DNA from: an uncultured Clostridia bacterium
GTDB taxonomy: Bacteria; Bacillota; Clostridia; Christensenellales; Aristaeellaceae
Reading direction: 5' to 3'
DNA length: 59,790 bases
NCBI GenBank assembly: GCA_946407745.1
Contig: CAMJPQ010000010.1
Coordinates: 1 to 59,790, forward strand
A model generated the notes under the pieces. That model saw only the letters and a list, made by a program, of their open reading frames with translations, had not been told where the DNA came from and searched no databases. The stretch's first letter is position 1, and every line of letters begins with the position of its first letter. Made by a program: the position numbers and the translations under genes. Below, piece by piece: positions 8,668 through 16,076 of the stretch.

Positions 8668-9860
8668 CAGACAGCCCCTTTCTGAACCCTGTGGGCATCT
8701 ATGGCGGCAAAGAGGCGCTTCAGCCCAAAGGCAGCCGGCTTTTCAACCAGATAGGTCATTGCGGCTGCAATCAGCACCGACAGGCCAAAGCAGAGCCAGG
8801 TATATGGGAGCTGCCATTCCAGCAGCCCGACCATATTGGGGTTTTCAAATTCGGAAAAGGGTATGTTGTGGTACTTCAGCTGCACCGCAACCACCTGGTG
8901 CACCATATAATAATTCATGGAAATGCCCGCCAGGAAGCGCATGAGCGGATTGCTGAAAAGAAAGCGAAGAGGTCGAAGCACAAAGGGCAGGGACAGCATC
9001 GCGACAGCCAGCGCGAGAACATAGTAAGGCCTTCGCATCATCTGGCTTGCCTGTAATTCGGCGTAGCCAACTGCGCCTGCCTGCAGCCTGGAAATGGCAG
9101 CGGCTGCCCACATCGCCGCGAAAAAAAGCACAGTGGCCGCTGCGGCGTGAAACCACCGCGGCGCAGTACGCCGCCGCCAGGCATCAAGCCATACATAGCA
9201 CATCGATGCAGCGATTCCGATGGCATATACATCGAAGAAGGAAGCCAGCTGGTTGACCACCATCTGAAACTCGCTCAGCTGCCACAGGCAATATCCCCGA
9301 TAATAGGCTGATACAGCCGCCAGCCCGAGCAGCGTCGCCGCCGGTTTCCTGCTCACAGCTTTGGCAACCAGCGGGAACAGCAGGTAAAACTGCGTCTCAA
9401 CCGCAATAGTCCACAGGCCGCCAAAGAGCGGCGAGCCCAGATAAGTTGTGCGGGAAAACGTAAAAGTGAAAGTGAAGTGAGCTGCCAAATCAGTCCACAT
9501 GCGGCCTGCAGTTGGATACTGGTGCTGCGGCAGCACCACTACAAACAAATCCAACAGGATAAAGAAATAGTAGCACGGCAAAATGCGGATGGCTCGTCTG
9601 CGGTAAAAGTCCTTCGCTGTTGGCAGCGGCTTTTTTTCATAGAGCGCCTTGGCCCAGGGCAGAAAGAGCAGGAAACCGCTGAGAAGGATCGTGCCGTCTA
9701 CAGGCATATAACCTGAGCGCACCAAAAAATCCAGCGAGTAATCGCCTATGGAGGGGGTCAGCCAGCTCTGCTGCCAGATGTGGTACCAGCTGACCACGAA
9801 CACAAGCAGCACCCGCCAGCCATCCAGCTCCGGTATGCGTTGTTTATTCTCGCCGGACAT
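8667..9860 (-). CDS. Acyltransferase family 3 membrane protein (OafA/YrhL-like)
   Basis: A 397-residue multi-pass membrane acyltransferase, likely adding acetyl or another acyl group to a cell-surface sugar or polymer. The N-terminus has the family signature ELDGWRVLLVFVVSWYH with its conserved histidine in the first membrane segment. About ten hydrophobic segments follow, and the C-terminal TYLVEKPAAFGLKRL matches the usual final block. ATG 9860 is preceded by AGGAAG. It lies 19 bases downstream of the Mrp gene and overlaps the pseudouridine synthase by one base. No SGNH extension is present. The acceptor is unknown. Confidence 0.88.
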   Translation of the reverse strand: MSGENKQRIPELDGWRVLLVFVVSWYHIWQQSWLTPSIGDYSLDFLVRSGYMPVDGTILLSGFLLFLPWAKALYEKKPLPTAKDFYRRRAIRILPCYYFFILLDLFVVVLPQHQYPTAGRMWTDLAAHFTFTFTFSRTTYLGSPLFGGLWTIAVETQFYLLFPLVAKAVSRKPAATLLGLAAVSAYYRGYCLWQLSEFQMVVNQLASFFDVYAIGIAASMCYVWLDAWRRRTAPRWFHAAAATVLFFAAMWAAAAISRLQAGAVGYAELQASQMMRRPYYVLALAVAMLSLPFVLRPLRFLFSNPLMRFLAGISMNYYMVHQVVAVQLKYHNIPFSEFENPNMVGLLEWQLPYTWLCFGLSVLIAAAMTYLVEKPAAFGLKRLFAAIDAHRVQKGAV

Positions 9861-9879
9861 AATGCTTCCTTTCCGCCGC

Positions 9880-10701
9880 TCAGAGGTTTTCGATCACTGC
9901 AGCTGCGCCCTCAATCCAATCTCCCTTGACACCCTCCACCAGGCCCATGTCGCAGGCAGATGCTACAGAGGGATCAATCGGCAGCGAAGCCAGCAGGGGC
10001 AGTGAGTGCGCCTGAGCTACCTGAAGCGTTTTACTCTGCCCGAAGGGATAAAGCTTCTTCCCACAGTCAGGGCACAGATAGTAGCTCATGTTTTCCACCA
10101 GGCCAAGCACAGGAATGTTCATCATCCTGGCCATATTCACAGCCTTCTCGACAATCATGCCTACCAGTTCCTGGGGACTGAGGACAATAATGATTCCCTC
10201 CACCGGGAGAGACTGGAAAACCGTCAGCGGCACATCGCCAGTTCCGGGAGGCATATCGACAAACATATAGTCCACATCGCCCCAGACCACATCCGTCCAG
10301 AACTGCTTGACTGTACCGGCAATCAGACTACCGCGCCAAACGACGGGATCGGTATCCTTCTCCAGCAGCAGGTTGACGCTCATCACTTCAATGCCGCTGG
10401 CAGTCACCGCGGGCAAAATGCCCATTTCGTTACCCATCGCTTTTTCGTGGATCCCGAACATTTTCGGAATGGAAGGGCCGGTCACATCTGCGTCCAGCAC
10501 AGCCACGGAATGGCCGCGCCGTTTCATTTCACTAGCCAGCAGCCCTGTGACCAGGCTCTTGCCCACACCGCCTTTTCCGCTGACCACCCCAATCACATGG
10601 CGGATATGGCTGTAGGCATTCTCCTTTTCCTGCAGGCTCTTGGGGTCACGGGAAGGACAATCCACCCCACAGGAGGAGCAGTCGTGTGTACACTCGGACA
10701 T
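9880..10701 (-). CDS. Mrp/NBP35-family P-loop ATPase (Fe-S carrier)
   Basis: A 273-residue cytosolic ATPase of the Mrp/ApbC/NBP35 group that carries or assembles Fe-S clusters. The deviant Walker A SGKGGVGKS is at residues about 41-49, followed by the switch region VLDADVTGPSIPKMFG and DMPPGTGD. The C-terminal CPDC pair is the bridging cluster site. The N-terminus bears four extra cysteines (CTHDCSSCGVDC), a feature of NBP35-like proteins in anaerobes that can hold a second cluster. ATG 10701 was chosen over GTG 10710 because GAGGTGA lies right before it. It is followed by the acyltransferase and preceded by the HTH gene at 28 bases. Confidence 0.92.
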   Translation of the reverse strand: MSECTHDCSSCGVDCPSRDPKSLQEKENAYSHIRHVIGVVSGKGGVGKSLVTGLLASEMKRRGHSVAVLDADVTGPSIPKMFGIHEKAMGNEMGILPAVTASGIEVMSVNLLLEKDTDPVVWRGSLIAGTVKQFWTDVVWGDVDYMFVDMPPGTGDVPLTVFQSLPVEGIIIVLSPQELVGMIVEKAVNMARMMNIPVLGLVENMSYYLCPDCGKKLYPFGQSKTLQVAQAHSLPLLASLPIDPSVASACDMGLVEGVKGDWIEGAAAVIENL

Positions 10702-10729
10702 TGGAATCACCTCGTTCGTTTATAGTCTT

Positions 10730-11248
10730 TCATTCCGCGCTTTCATCCGGCATCTCGCGCTTTCCGCCCAGCAGGTTGCCCACCAGGTTGCCGATCAGGT
10801 CCTGCGCCACATCCCCAAAAACGCTGCCGGTGGTGTTGATGAGACTCGACAGCTGACTGTCGCATTCGCCTTTGAGCACCTTGGTGGCGGCTTTTTTCTG
10901 GTCTGAGGTCGCAGCGCGGTAGTACTCCACCAGCTTTCGCTCGGTGGAAGTGACTTTCATGGTGCTGTTGGCATTCGCCGGTGTGGCAGGCTTTTTGGCA
11001 GCAGTGGCCTTTGCGGAGGCGCTGGTGCTGGTTTTGCTTCCTTTTGCCGCCTCCAGCAGAGAGGACTGGGTCACACCTGTGATCTTGGCAATCTGCTTGA
11101 GCTGGGTCTGCGTGAGTTCCTTCTCACCACGTTCCGCTTTGCTGATGTCCGCGGCGGAAAGACCGGAAATCTTGCGGGCCAGCTGCTCCTGCGTCAGCCC
11201 CGCACCGGTGCGGGCCTTTTTGATCAGGGTTCCTACCTTGCTTGCCAT
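10730..11248 (-). CDS. XRE-family helix-turn-helix regulator
   Basis: A 172-residue DNA-binding protein. Residues about 5-65 are a Cro/C1-type HTH (KKARTGAGLTQEQLARKI, then SAADISKAERGEKELTQTQL). It is joined through an alanine/lysine/threonine-rich linker (about 70-95) to a C-terminal helical region starting STERKLVEYYRAATSDQKK, of unknown function. ATG 11248 has an AGGAGG site. It diverges from the flippase gene and has a likely promoter at 11281-11308. It may control itself or its neighbours; no operator was recognised. Confidence 0.85.
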   Translation of the reverse strand: MASKVGTLIKKARTGAGLTQEQLARKISGLSAADISKAERGEKELTQTQLKQIAKITGVTQSSLLEAAKGSKTSTSASAKATAAKKPATPANANSTMKVTSTERKLVEYYRAATSDQKKAATKVLKGECDSQLSSLINTTGSVFGDVAQDLIGNLVGNLLGGKREMPDESAE

Positions 11249-11280
11249 GCCGGTTGCCTCCTTCAGCAGTTTTCATAAGT

Positions 11281-11308
11281 ATTGTACCATGATTGCGTTT
11301 TTTTGCAA
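11281..11308 (-). promoter_or_regulatory. Promoter for the XRE regulator
   Basis: On the minus strand TTGCAA (11303-11308), a 16-base A-rich spacer and TACAAT (11281-11286), ending about 33 bases before the ATG at 11248. Confidence 0.6.
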
Positions 11309-11381
11309 GGTGTATTGCAGACTTCTGACTGGCTGTCACACAAGTGTACATTAGGGACGGATTAAATTGCAAGCATATCTA

Positions 11382-11410
11382 TTGTGAAAAAAAAGTGAAT
11401 GTGGTAACAT
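11382..11410 (+). promoter_or_regulatory. Possible promoter for the flippase gene
   Basis: TTGTGA at 11382-11387, 17-base spacer, TAACAT at 11405-11410, about 84 bases before ATG 11494. Both boxes are weak matches. Confidence 0.3.
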
Positions 11411-11493
11411 ATATCAGGTATATAACAATGCGTGCCTGTGAAGACGGAGTCGCGTCTGCGCAGAAGCACTTCGATCAAATCGATGGGGTATAT

Positions 11494-12579
11494 ATGAAAC
11501 CGCGTACAAAACGCCTTCTGAATCTGGTATTGATTGTTGCACCGATTCTCATCATCCTGGTGATAGGCTTCAGCGATCCTGACCTTGGGAGCGCCATAGA
11601 GGCGCTGTCACACCTCGGGCTTCGCTGGGTACTTCTGTCGATACTTGCCTATCTGGGCTTTGTGGGAATGGATGCGGCAAGTATCCACTATTTTCTGCGG
11701 AAGCAGGGCTACCGCCTGTCCTTTGGTTATATCTACTACGTGTCTGTACTGGGGCAGTACTATTCCAACATCACGCCCGGCGCCACAGGCGGCCAGCCCA
11801 TGCAGATTTACTACCTGCACAAGCAAGGAATACCGACAGGCATTGCCACCTCAGCGCTGGTTGTTCGCTTTATCTCCTTTCAAGCGATGCTCTCCATCAT
11901 CGGCACAGTTTTATGGATTGCTTACGGTCCGTTCGTGGCAGAGAACCTGGAAGGCGCAAAATGGCTGCTGATTGTCGGCTATGTATACAATACACTGATG
12001 GTAACACTGCTCATCGCAGTGGTGTTCTGCCGCCCTGTGATTCAGTGGGGGATTGGCCTTGCTGTTCGCATCGGGGCAAAGCTTCGGCTGCTAAAAAAGC
12101 CTGAAGAATCAAAGGCAAGATGGCTCCAGGCCGCGCAGACCTTTCATGACAGTGTTCATCTGATTGTCAAAAAGCCGCTTCAGGTGCTCGTTCAATTGTT
12201 GTTCGGCGGCCTGCAGCTGATGCTGCTGATGAGCGTGATCTGGTTTGTATATTGCGGACTTGGTTTGAAAGGTGCGACCTATGGGCAGCTGACCACGCTG
12301 AGTGTGATGGAATACCTTTCCGCAGCCTATGCACCGATGCCGGGTGCCTCCGGCGCACAGGAGGGTGTATTCTCACTCTACTTCAGCCATGTGTTTCCCG
12401 ACGGTGTACGCTTTGCCGCCCTGCTTCTGTGGCGCTTCTTTACCTATTACTTCTCCCTTCTCGTCGGTGGTCTGGTTGTACTGGCGGTGGGCCTGCGCTC
12501 CGGAAAGAGCCTAAAGGAGATTCGCGGCGAAGAGACACAGCGCATTGAACAGGTGATTGAGCCGACAGATAGGCACTGA
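11494..12579 (+). CDS. Lysylphosphatidylglycerol-synthase-like TM protein (YbhN/UPF0104 flippase family)
   Basis: A 361-residue integral membrane protein with about eight membrane segments, matching the flippase part of MprF. The signature YYSNITPGATGGQPMQ at about 89-104 and the later PMPGASGAQEGVF are the two conserved loops of the family. The cytosolic lysyl-transfer domain of full MprF is absent, so it moves or handles a lipid or lipid-linked sugar rather than making lysyl-PG. ATG 11494 with GGGG upstream was chosen; the frame is open upstream to 11344 but that part lacks family similarity and overlaps the promoter region. A basic/acidic C-terminal tail is cytosolic. The substrate is unknown. 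Confidence 0.85.
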   Translation: MKPRTKRLLNLVLIVAPILIILVIGFSDPDLGSAIEALSHLGLRWVLLSILAYLGFVGMDAASIHYFLRKQGYRLSFGYIYYVSVLGQYYSNITPGATGGQPMQIYYLHKQGIPTGIATSALVVRFISFQAMLSIIGTVLWIAYGPFVAENLEGAKWLLIVGYVYNTLMVTLLIAVVFCRPVIQWGIGLAVRIGAKLRLLKKPEESKARWLQAAQTFHDSVHLIVKKPLQVLVQLLFGGLQLMLLMSVIWFVYCGLGLKGATYGQLTTLSVMEYLSAAYAPMPGASGAQEGVFSLYFSHVFPDGVRFAALLLWRFFTYYFSLLVGGLVVLAVGLRSGKSLKEIRGEETQRIEQVIEPTDRH

Positions 12580-12737
12580 ACAAGCCGCAGGTTGAGCTTC
12601 CTGACAGGATCCAAAGACAGACCACAGTTCCAAAGCCGTGGCCTGTTATTTCATATGCTCTTTTTGATCAGCGATTTTCAAAGATATAAGTGAGTTATGC
12701 GTGCCGAGCAATATGGGAACATATTTTCGCTATGGTA

Positions 12738-12766
12738 TTGAAACGGAGGATGCACCATGCTATAAT
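12738..12766 (+). promoter_or_regulatory. Strong promoter for the MrfA-like helicase
   Basis: TTGAAA at 12738-12743, 17-base spacer, consensus TATAAT at 12761-12766, about 24 bases before the AGGAGG ribosome site and ATG 12796. The rest of the 216-base gap holds only a weak hairpin (about 12617-12640) that could end the flippase transcript. Confidence 0.8.
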
Positions 12767-12795
12767 CTATACAGCTCATACAGGAGGTTTGGCCG

Positions 12796-15075
12796 ATGAA
12801 CGTGAATCAGCTTGCGGACACACTGCGGCAGGACAGGCAGTTCATGGAGAATGTAGTGCGTTGGGAGACTCTCCCTGCCAGGGAAGCGTCCTATGCCGCT
12901 TTTCCGGCAGAGCTGGACCGCCGGCTGGAAGATGTACTGAAGCGGCGCGGCATCTATCAGCTTTACACCCACCAGGCCGAAGCCATTAAGTACGCTCTTG
13001 CAGGAGAGGATGTGGCCGTAGTTACGCCCACCGCCAGCGGCAAGACGATGTGCTATAACCTGCCGGTCCTCTCGGCCATTATGCAGAATGAGGATGCCAG
13101 GGCGCTGTATCTTTTTCCCACGAAAGCCCTATCAGCCGATCAGGTCAGCGAACTGTACGATATGATTCAGGAAACCGGGCTGGACATCAAAACCTACACC
13201 TATGACGGAGACACACCAGCCACAGCCAGAAAGGCTGTGCGGCAGGCAGGCCACATTGTAGTGACAAATCCTGACATGCTGCACAGCGGCATTCTTCCGC
13301 ATCATACAAAATGGGTCAAGCTGTTTGAAAACCTGCGCTACATTGTGATTGACGAAATACACACCTACCGCGGCGTATTCGGCTCCAATCTGGCCAATGT
13401 TCTGCGTCGGCTGCAAAGGCTGTGCGACTTTTACGGCAGCCATCCGCAGTATATCCTCTGCTCCGCAACAATCGCCAACCCAAAGGAGCTGGCGGAAACG
13501 CTGATCGGGCGCCCTGTTCATCTGGTGGACAAGAATGGGGCGCCAATGGGGGTGCGCCATTTTGTGTTCTACAATCCGCCCGTGGTCAACCGGCAGCTGG
13601 GTATCCGCAAAGGCGTACTGAACGAGACAAGGGCTATCAGCGGCCTGCTGCTGAAAAATGGCATACAGGCCATTACCTTTGCCCGCTCCCGCCTGCAGGT
13701 CGAGGTGCTGACCAAGTACCTTAAGGATATGGTGCGCGATCCGCTGGGCAATGCGGGGCGCGTGCGCGGCTATCGGGGCGGCTATCTGCCAACACAGCGC
13801 AGGGATATTGAACGCGGGCTGCGGGCAGGGCAGGTAGATGCGGTTATTTCTACTAATGCCCTGGAACTGGGCATTGATATCGGAGCATTGGATGCCTGTG
13901 TGCTGTGCGGATATCCCGGAACGATTGCCAGCGCGTGGCAGCAGGCAGGCCGCGCAGGCAGGAGAAAGGCCGCCAGCATCGTGTTTTTTATCGCATCGTC
14001 GGCGGCTCTGGATCAGTACATCGTATCTCATCCGGATTACTTTCTGTCGCAGTCGCCAGAAAACGCGCTGCTCAATCCGGACAATCTGTATATATTGCTG
14101 AATCACTTCAAATGCGCCGCCTATGAGCTGCCGTTTTCCGACGGGGATAGCTTCGGCAACGCGCCTGCGCCGGAGGAGCTGATGAGCTATCTGACCGACG
14201 CCTCCATCCTGCGGCATGTGGGCGGCACCTATCACTGGGCAGCAGAAGATTTCCCGGCAGGAGAAATCAGCCTTCGCAGCGCCGCCGCGGAAAACTTTGT
14301 CATCATCGACATCACAGATCCCGCGCATCACCGCGTAGTCGGCGAAATGGACCGCTTTACTGCCCCCATGCTGCTGCATGAAAACGCCATTTACCTTCAC
14401 GAGGCACAGACATATCAGGTGGAGAAGCTGGACTTTGATGCCTGCAAGGCTTTCATCCGCCAGGTGGATCCCGGGTATTATACGGATTCTGATCTGTCAA
14501 TCAGTCTGTCTCTGCTGGACATTGAGCAGGAAGTCGAGGAAAACCAGGTGTACCGCGCCCTGGGCGAGGTGAAGGTCACCGCCCATGTGACCATGTTCAA
14601 GAAAATACGCTTTGATACGCACGAGAATCTCGGCTTTGGGAAGGTGCAGCTGCCCGATACGGATATGCATACCAGCGCCGTGTGGTGGACACTGCCGGAG
14701 GAGGTGTGCGCACAGTTTGAGAGCGACGAGCTGAAAAACGGCATGATGGGTGTAGTGAACCTGATGCGCATCGTCGCGCCGCTGTATCTCATGTGCTCAC
14801 CGACTGACATCTATGTGATCTACCAGGTAAAGAGCCCGTTTACTGACAGGCCGACTGTGTTGCTGTATGACAATGTGCCCGGAGGAATCGGCCTAAGCCA
14901 GAAGGCGTGGAGCATGCAGAGGCTTCTGCTTGAAAAGTGCCTTGATATTGTGTCACACTGCGGCTGCGAGCAGGGCTGTCCCAGCTGTGTCGGCCCAATA
15001 GGGGAGATCGGCACAAACGGTAAGGCAGCCGCCATGCGGATACTGGAGAATCTCCTTAAGCGTTTATCTGCATAG
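12796..15075 (+). CDS. DEAD/DEAH-box helicase with C-terminal zinc-binding region (MrfA/YprA-like)
   Basis: A 759-residue superfamily 2 DNA helicase. Q-motif histidine YTHQ is near 57-60, Walker A TASGKT 79-84, DEIH 186-189, SATI 223-226 and motif VI QAGRAGRR from 383. The C-terminal DUF1998-type region carries a four-cysteine cluster CGCEQGCPSC at 722-731. This layout is that of Bacillus MrfA (YprA), which acts with the exonuclease MrfB in repair of mitomycin-type DNA damage independent of UvrABC. No mrfB-like gene is adjacent here. It has its own promoter and a hairpin terminator region after it, so it looks monocistronic. The family call is firm; the repair role is inferred. Confidence 0.9.
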   Translation: MNVNQLADTLRQDRQFMENVVRWETLPAREASYAAFPAELDRRLEDVLKRRGIYQLYTHQAEAIKYALAGEDVAVVTPTASGKTMCYNLPVLSAIMQNEDARALYLFPTKALSADQVSELYDMIQETGLDIKTYTYDGDTPATARKAVRQAGHIVVTNPDMLHSGILPHHTKWVKLFENLRYIVIDEIHTYRGVFGSNLANVLRRLQRLCDFYGSHPQYILCSATIANPKELAETLIGRPVHLVDKNGAPMGVRHFVFYNPPVVNRQLGIRKGVLNETRAISGLLLKNGIQAITFARSRLQVEVLTKYLKDMVRDPLGNAGRVRGYRGGYLPTQRRDIERGLRAGQVDAVISTNALELGIDIGALDACVLCGYPGTIASAWQQAGRAGRRKAASIVFFIASSAALDQYIVSHPDYFLSQSPENALLNPDNLYILLNHFKCAAYELPFSDGDSFGNAPAPEELMSYLTDASILRHVGGTYHWAAEDFPAGEISLRSAAAENFVIIDITDPAHHRVVGEMDRFTAPMLLHENAIYLHEAQTYQVEKLDFDACKAFIRQVDPGYYTDSDLSISLSLLDIEQEVEENQVYRALGEVKVTAHVTMFKKIRFDTHENLGFGKVQLPDTDMHTSAVWWTLPEEVCAQFESDELKNGMMGVVNLMRIVAPLYLMCSPTDIYVIYQVKSPFTDRPTVLLYDNVPGGIGLSQKAWSMQRLLLEKCLDIVSHCGCEQGCPSCVGPIGEIGTNGKAAAMRILENLLKRLSA

Positions 15076-15206
15076 GTCTCCTTTACCGCACGAAACAGCT
15101 GTCTGCTTCAATCCGTTCTACTCTGCTGGTATACGTTGGGGATCTCACGGTCCGGTCATAATCCATTCTTCGTTTGCGCGCTGCCGCTGAGAAAAGGGCC
15201 TACACC

Positions 15207-15252
15207 AAGAAAATCCTGAAGGCAAGGATAGACCTGCTTTCAGGATTTTCTT
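15207..15252. terminator. Long bidirectional hairpin between helicase and recO
   Basis: Arms 15207-15223 and 15236-15252 form a 17-bp stem with one G-T pair; the 12-base loop can close three further pairs (AGG/CCT). It lies in the 281-base gap between convergent genes and its arms end in TTTTCTT on both strands, so it can end transcripts from both sides. No gene or promoter was seen in the rest of this gap. Confidence 0.75.
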
Positions 15253-15356
15253 ATAGCTGGCTTATGCATCGCCTCGTCCCTGTACACATTGTAGAGACAC
15301 CAGCTGCAACCATAAGCTATAGACAGCATGGTCACATGCACGGGGATCATGTTTAC

Positions 15357-16076
15357 TTATTGCAGCATCTTTCCTGAGTGGATGGGCTTTTCCAGGCGCT
15401 GTTCTACATAGGCGCGCATCAGCGGGAGAGGTGCCTTCTCACCCTCATTTTCGACCCAAGTGGAGGAACCGCCCTCAAGCGCGCGCATCAGGAACTGCAC
15501 CTCGCCGGCCGTAATCACAGGTTGACGCACGCGGCAGGACGGGCACACAGTGCCTCCCTCCTGTGCATCAAAGTATCTCGGAGCATCAGGCAAAAGGCGC
15601 CTTCCGCAGCGGACACAGTGGCTCAGCCGCGGACGGAAGCCCTGGATCGCGGCAAAATGGATCAGATATCCTGTGAGCAGGGAACGCCAGGGCTGCTCGG
15701 AAAAGGCAAGGCGGCTCAGCGTATACAGCAGCAGCATGAACAGCTCATGCTCCGCTTTTCCGGGCTGGATAACCGCCTCGCAGGTCTCCAGCAGATACAT
15801 GCCGCAGGTTAAGCGTTCAAAATCATTCCGCAGCGGATAGAAGGTCTCTGTCAGCTGAACAGAGGTCACGGTATTGCGACCATCTTTCTCGTAGAGCAGA
15901 TAATCGCCAAGAGCGAACAGCTCGCTGGCGGCAATCAACGGAGACTTTGGCTTTCGTGAGCCACGCGCGGCCGCCTCAATGCGGCCGCGCGCAGGGCTGA
16001 ACAGCGTCAGCATCCGGTCGTTTTCACGATAATTGGCGTTGCGAAGCACAATCGCGGTGTTTTCGGTCAGCTTCAT
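15357..16076 (-). CDS. recO: DNA repair protein RecO
   Basis: A 239-residue recombination mediator that helps load RecA onto SSB-coated single-stranded DNA in the RecFOR pathway. The N-terminal OB fold starts TENTAIVLRNANYREND with FSPARGRIEAAARGSRKPKS, as in the family. A four-cysteine zinc site is present: C154 and C157 (CVRC) with C178 and C181 (CPSC). The length fits Firmicutes RecO. Its ATG overlaps the stop of the hydratase gene by four bases (ATGA), so translation is coupled. Usual neighbours era or glyS are not here. Confidence 0.93.
   Translation of the reverse strand: MKLTENTAIVLRNANYRENDRMLTLFSPARGRIEAAARGSRKPKSPLIAASELFALGDYLLYEKDGRNTVTSVQLTETFYPLRNDFERLTCGMYLLETCEAVIQPGKAEHELFMLLLYTLSRLAFSEQPWRSLLTGYLIHFAAIQGFRPRLSHCVRCGRRLLPDAPRYFDAQEGGTVCPSCRVRQPVITAGEVQFLMRALEGGSSTWVENEGEKAPLPLMRAYVEQRLEKPIHSGKMLQ

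Noticed and set aside
11344-11493. Longer N-terminus for the flippase gene
   Set aside because: The extra 50 residues have no family similarity and cross the likely promoter; ATG 11494 directly precedes the first membrane segment.
12617-12640. Hairpin after the flippase gene as a terminator
   Set aside because: Stem has only four to six pairs with a mismatch and a short T-run; kept only as a remark.
13132-14400. 422-residue open frame on the minus strand
   Set aside because: Antisense to the helicase motifs; composition follows the third-codon bias of the real gene.
15174-15377. 67-residue open frame in the helicase-recO gap
   Set aside because: It runs through the long hairpin, lacks a ribosome site and shows no protein-like pattern.
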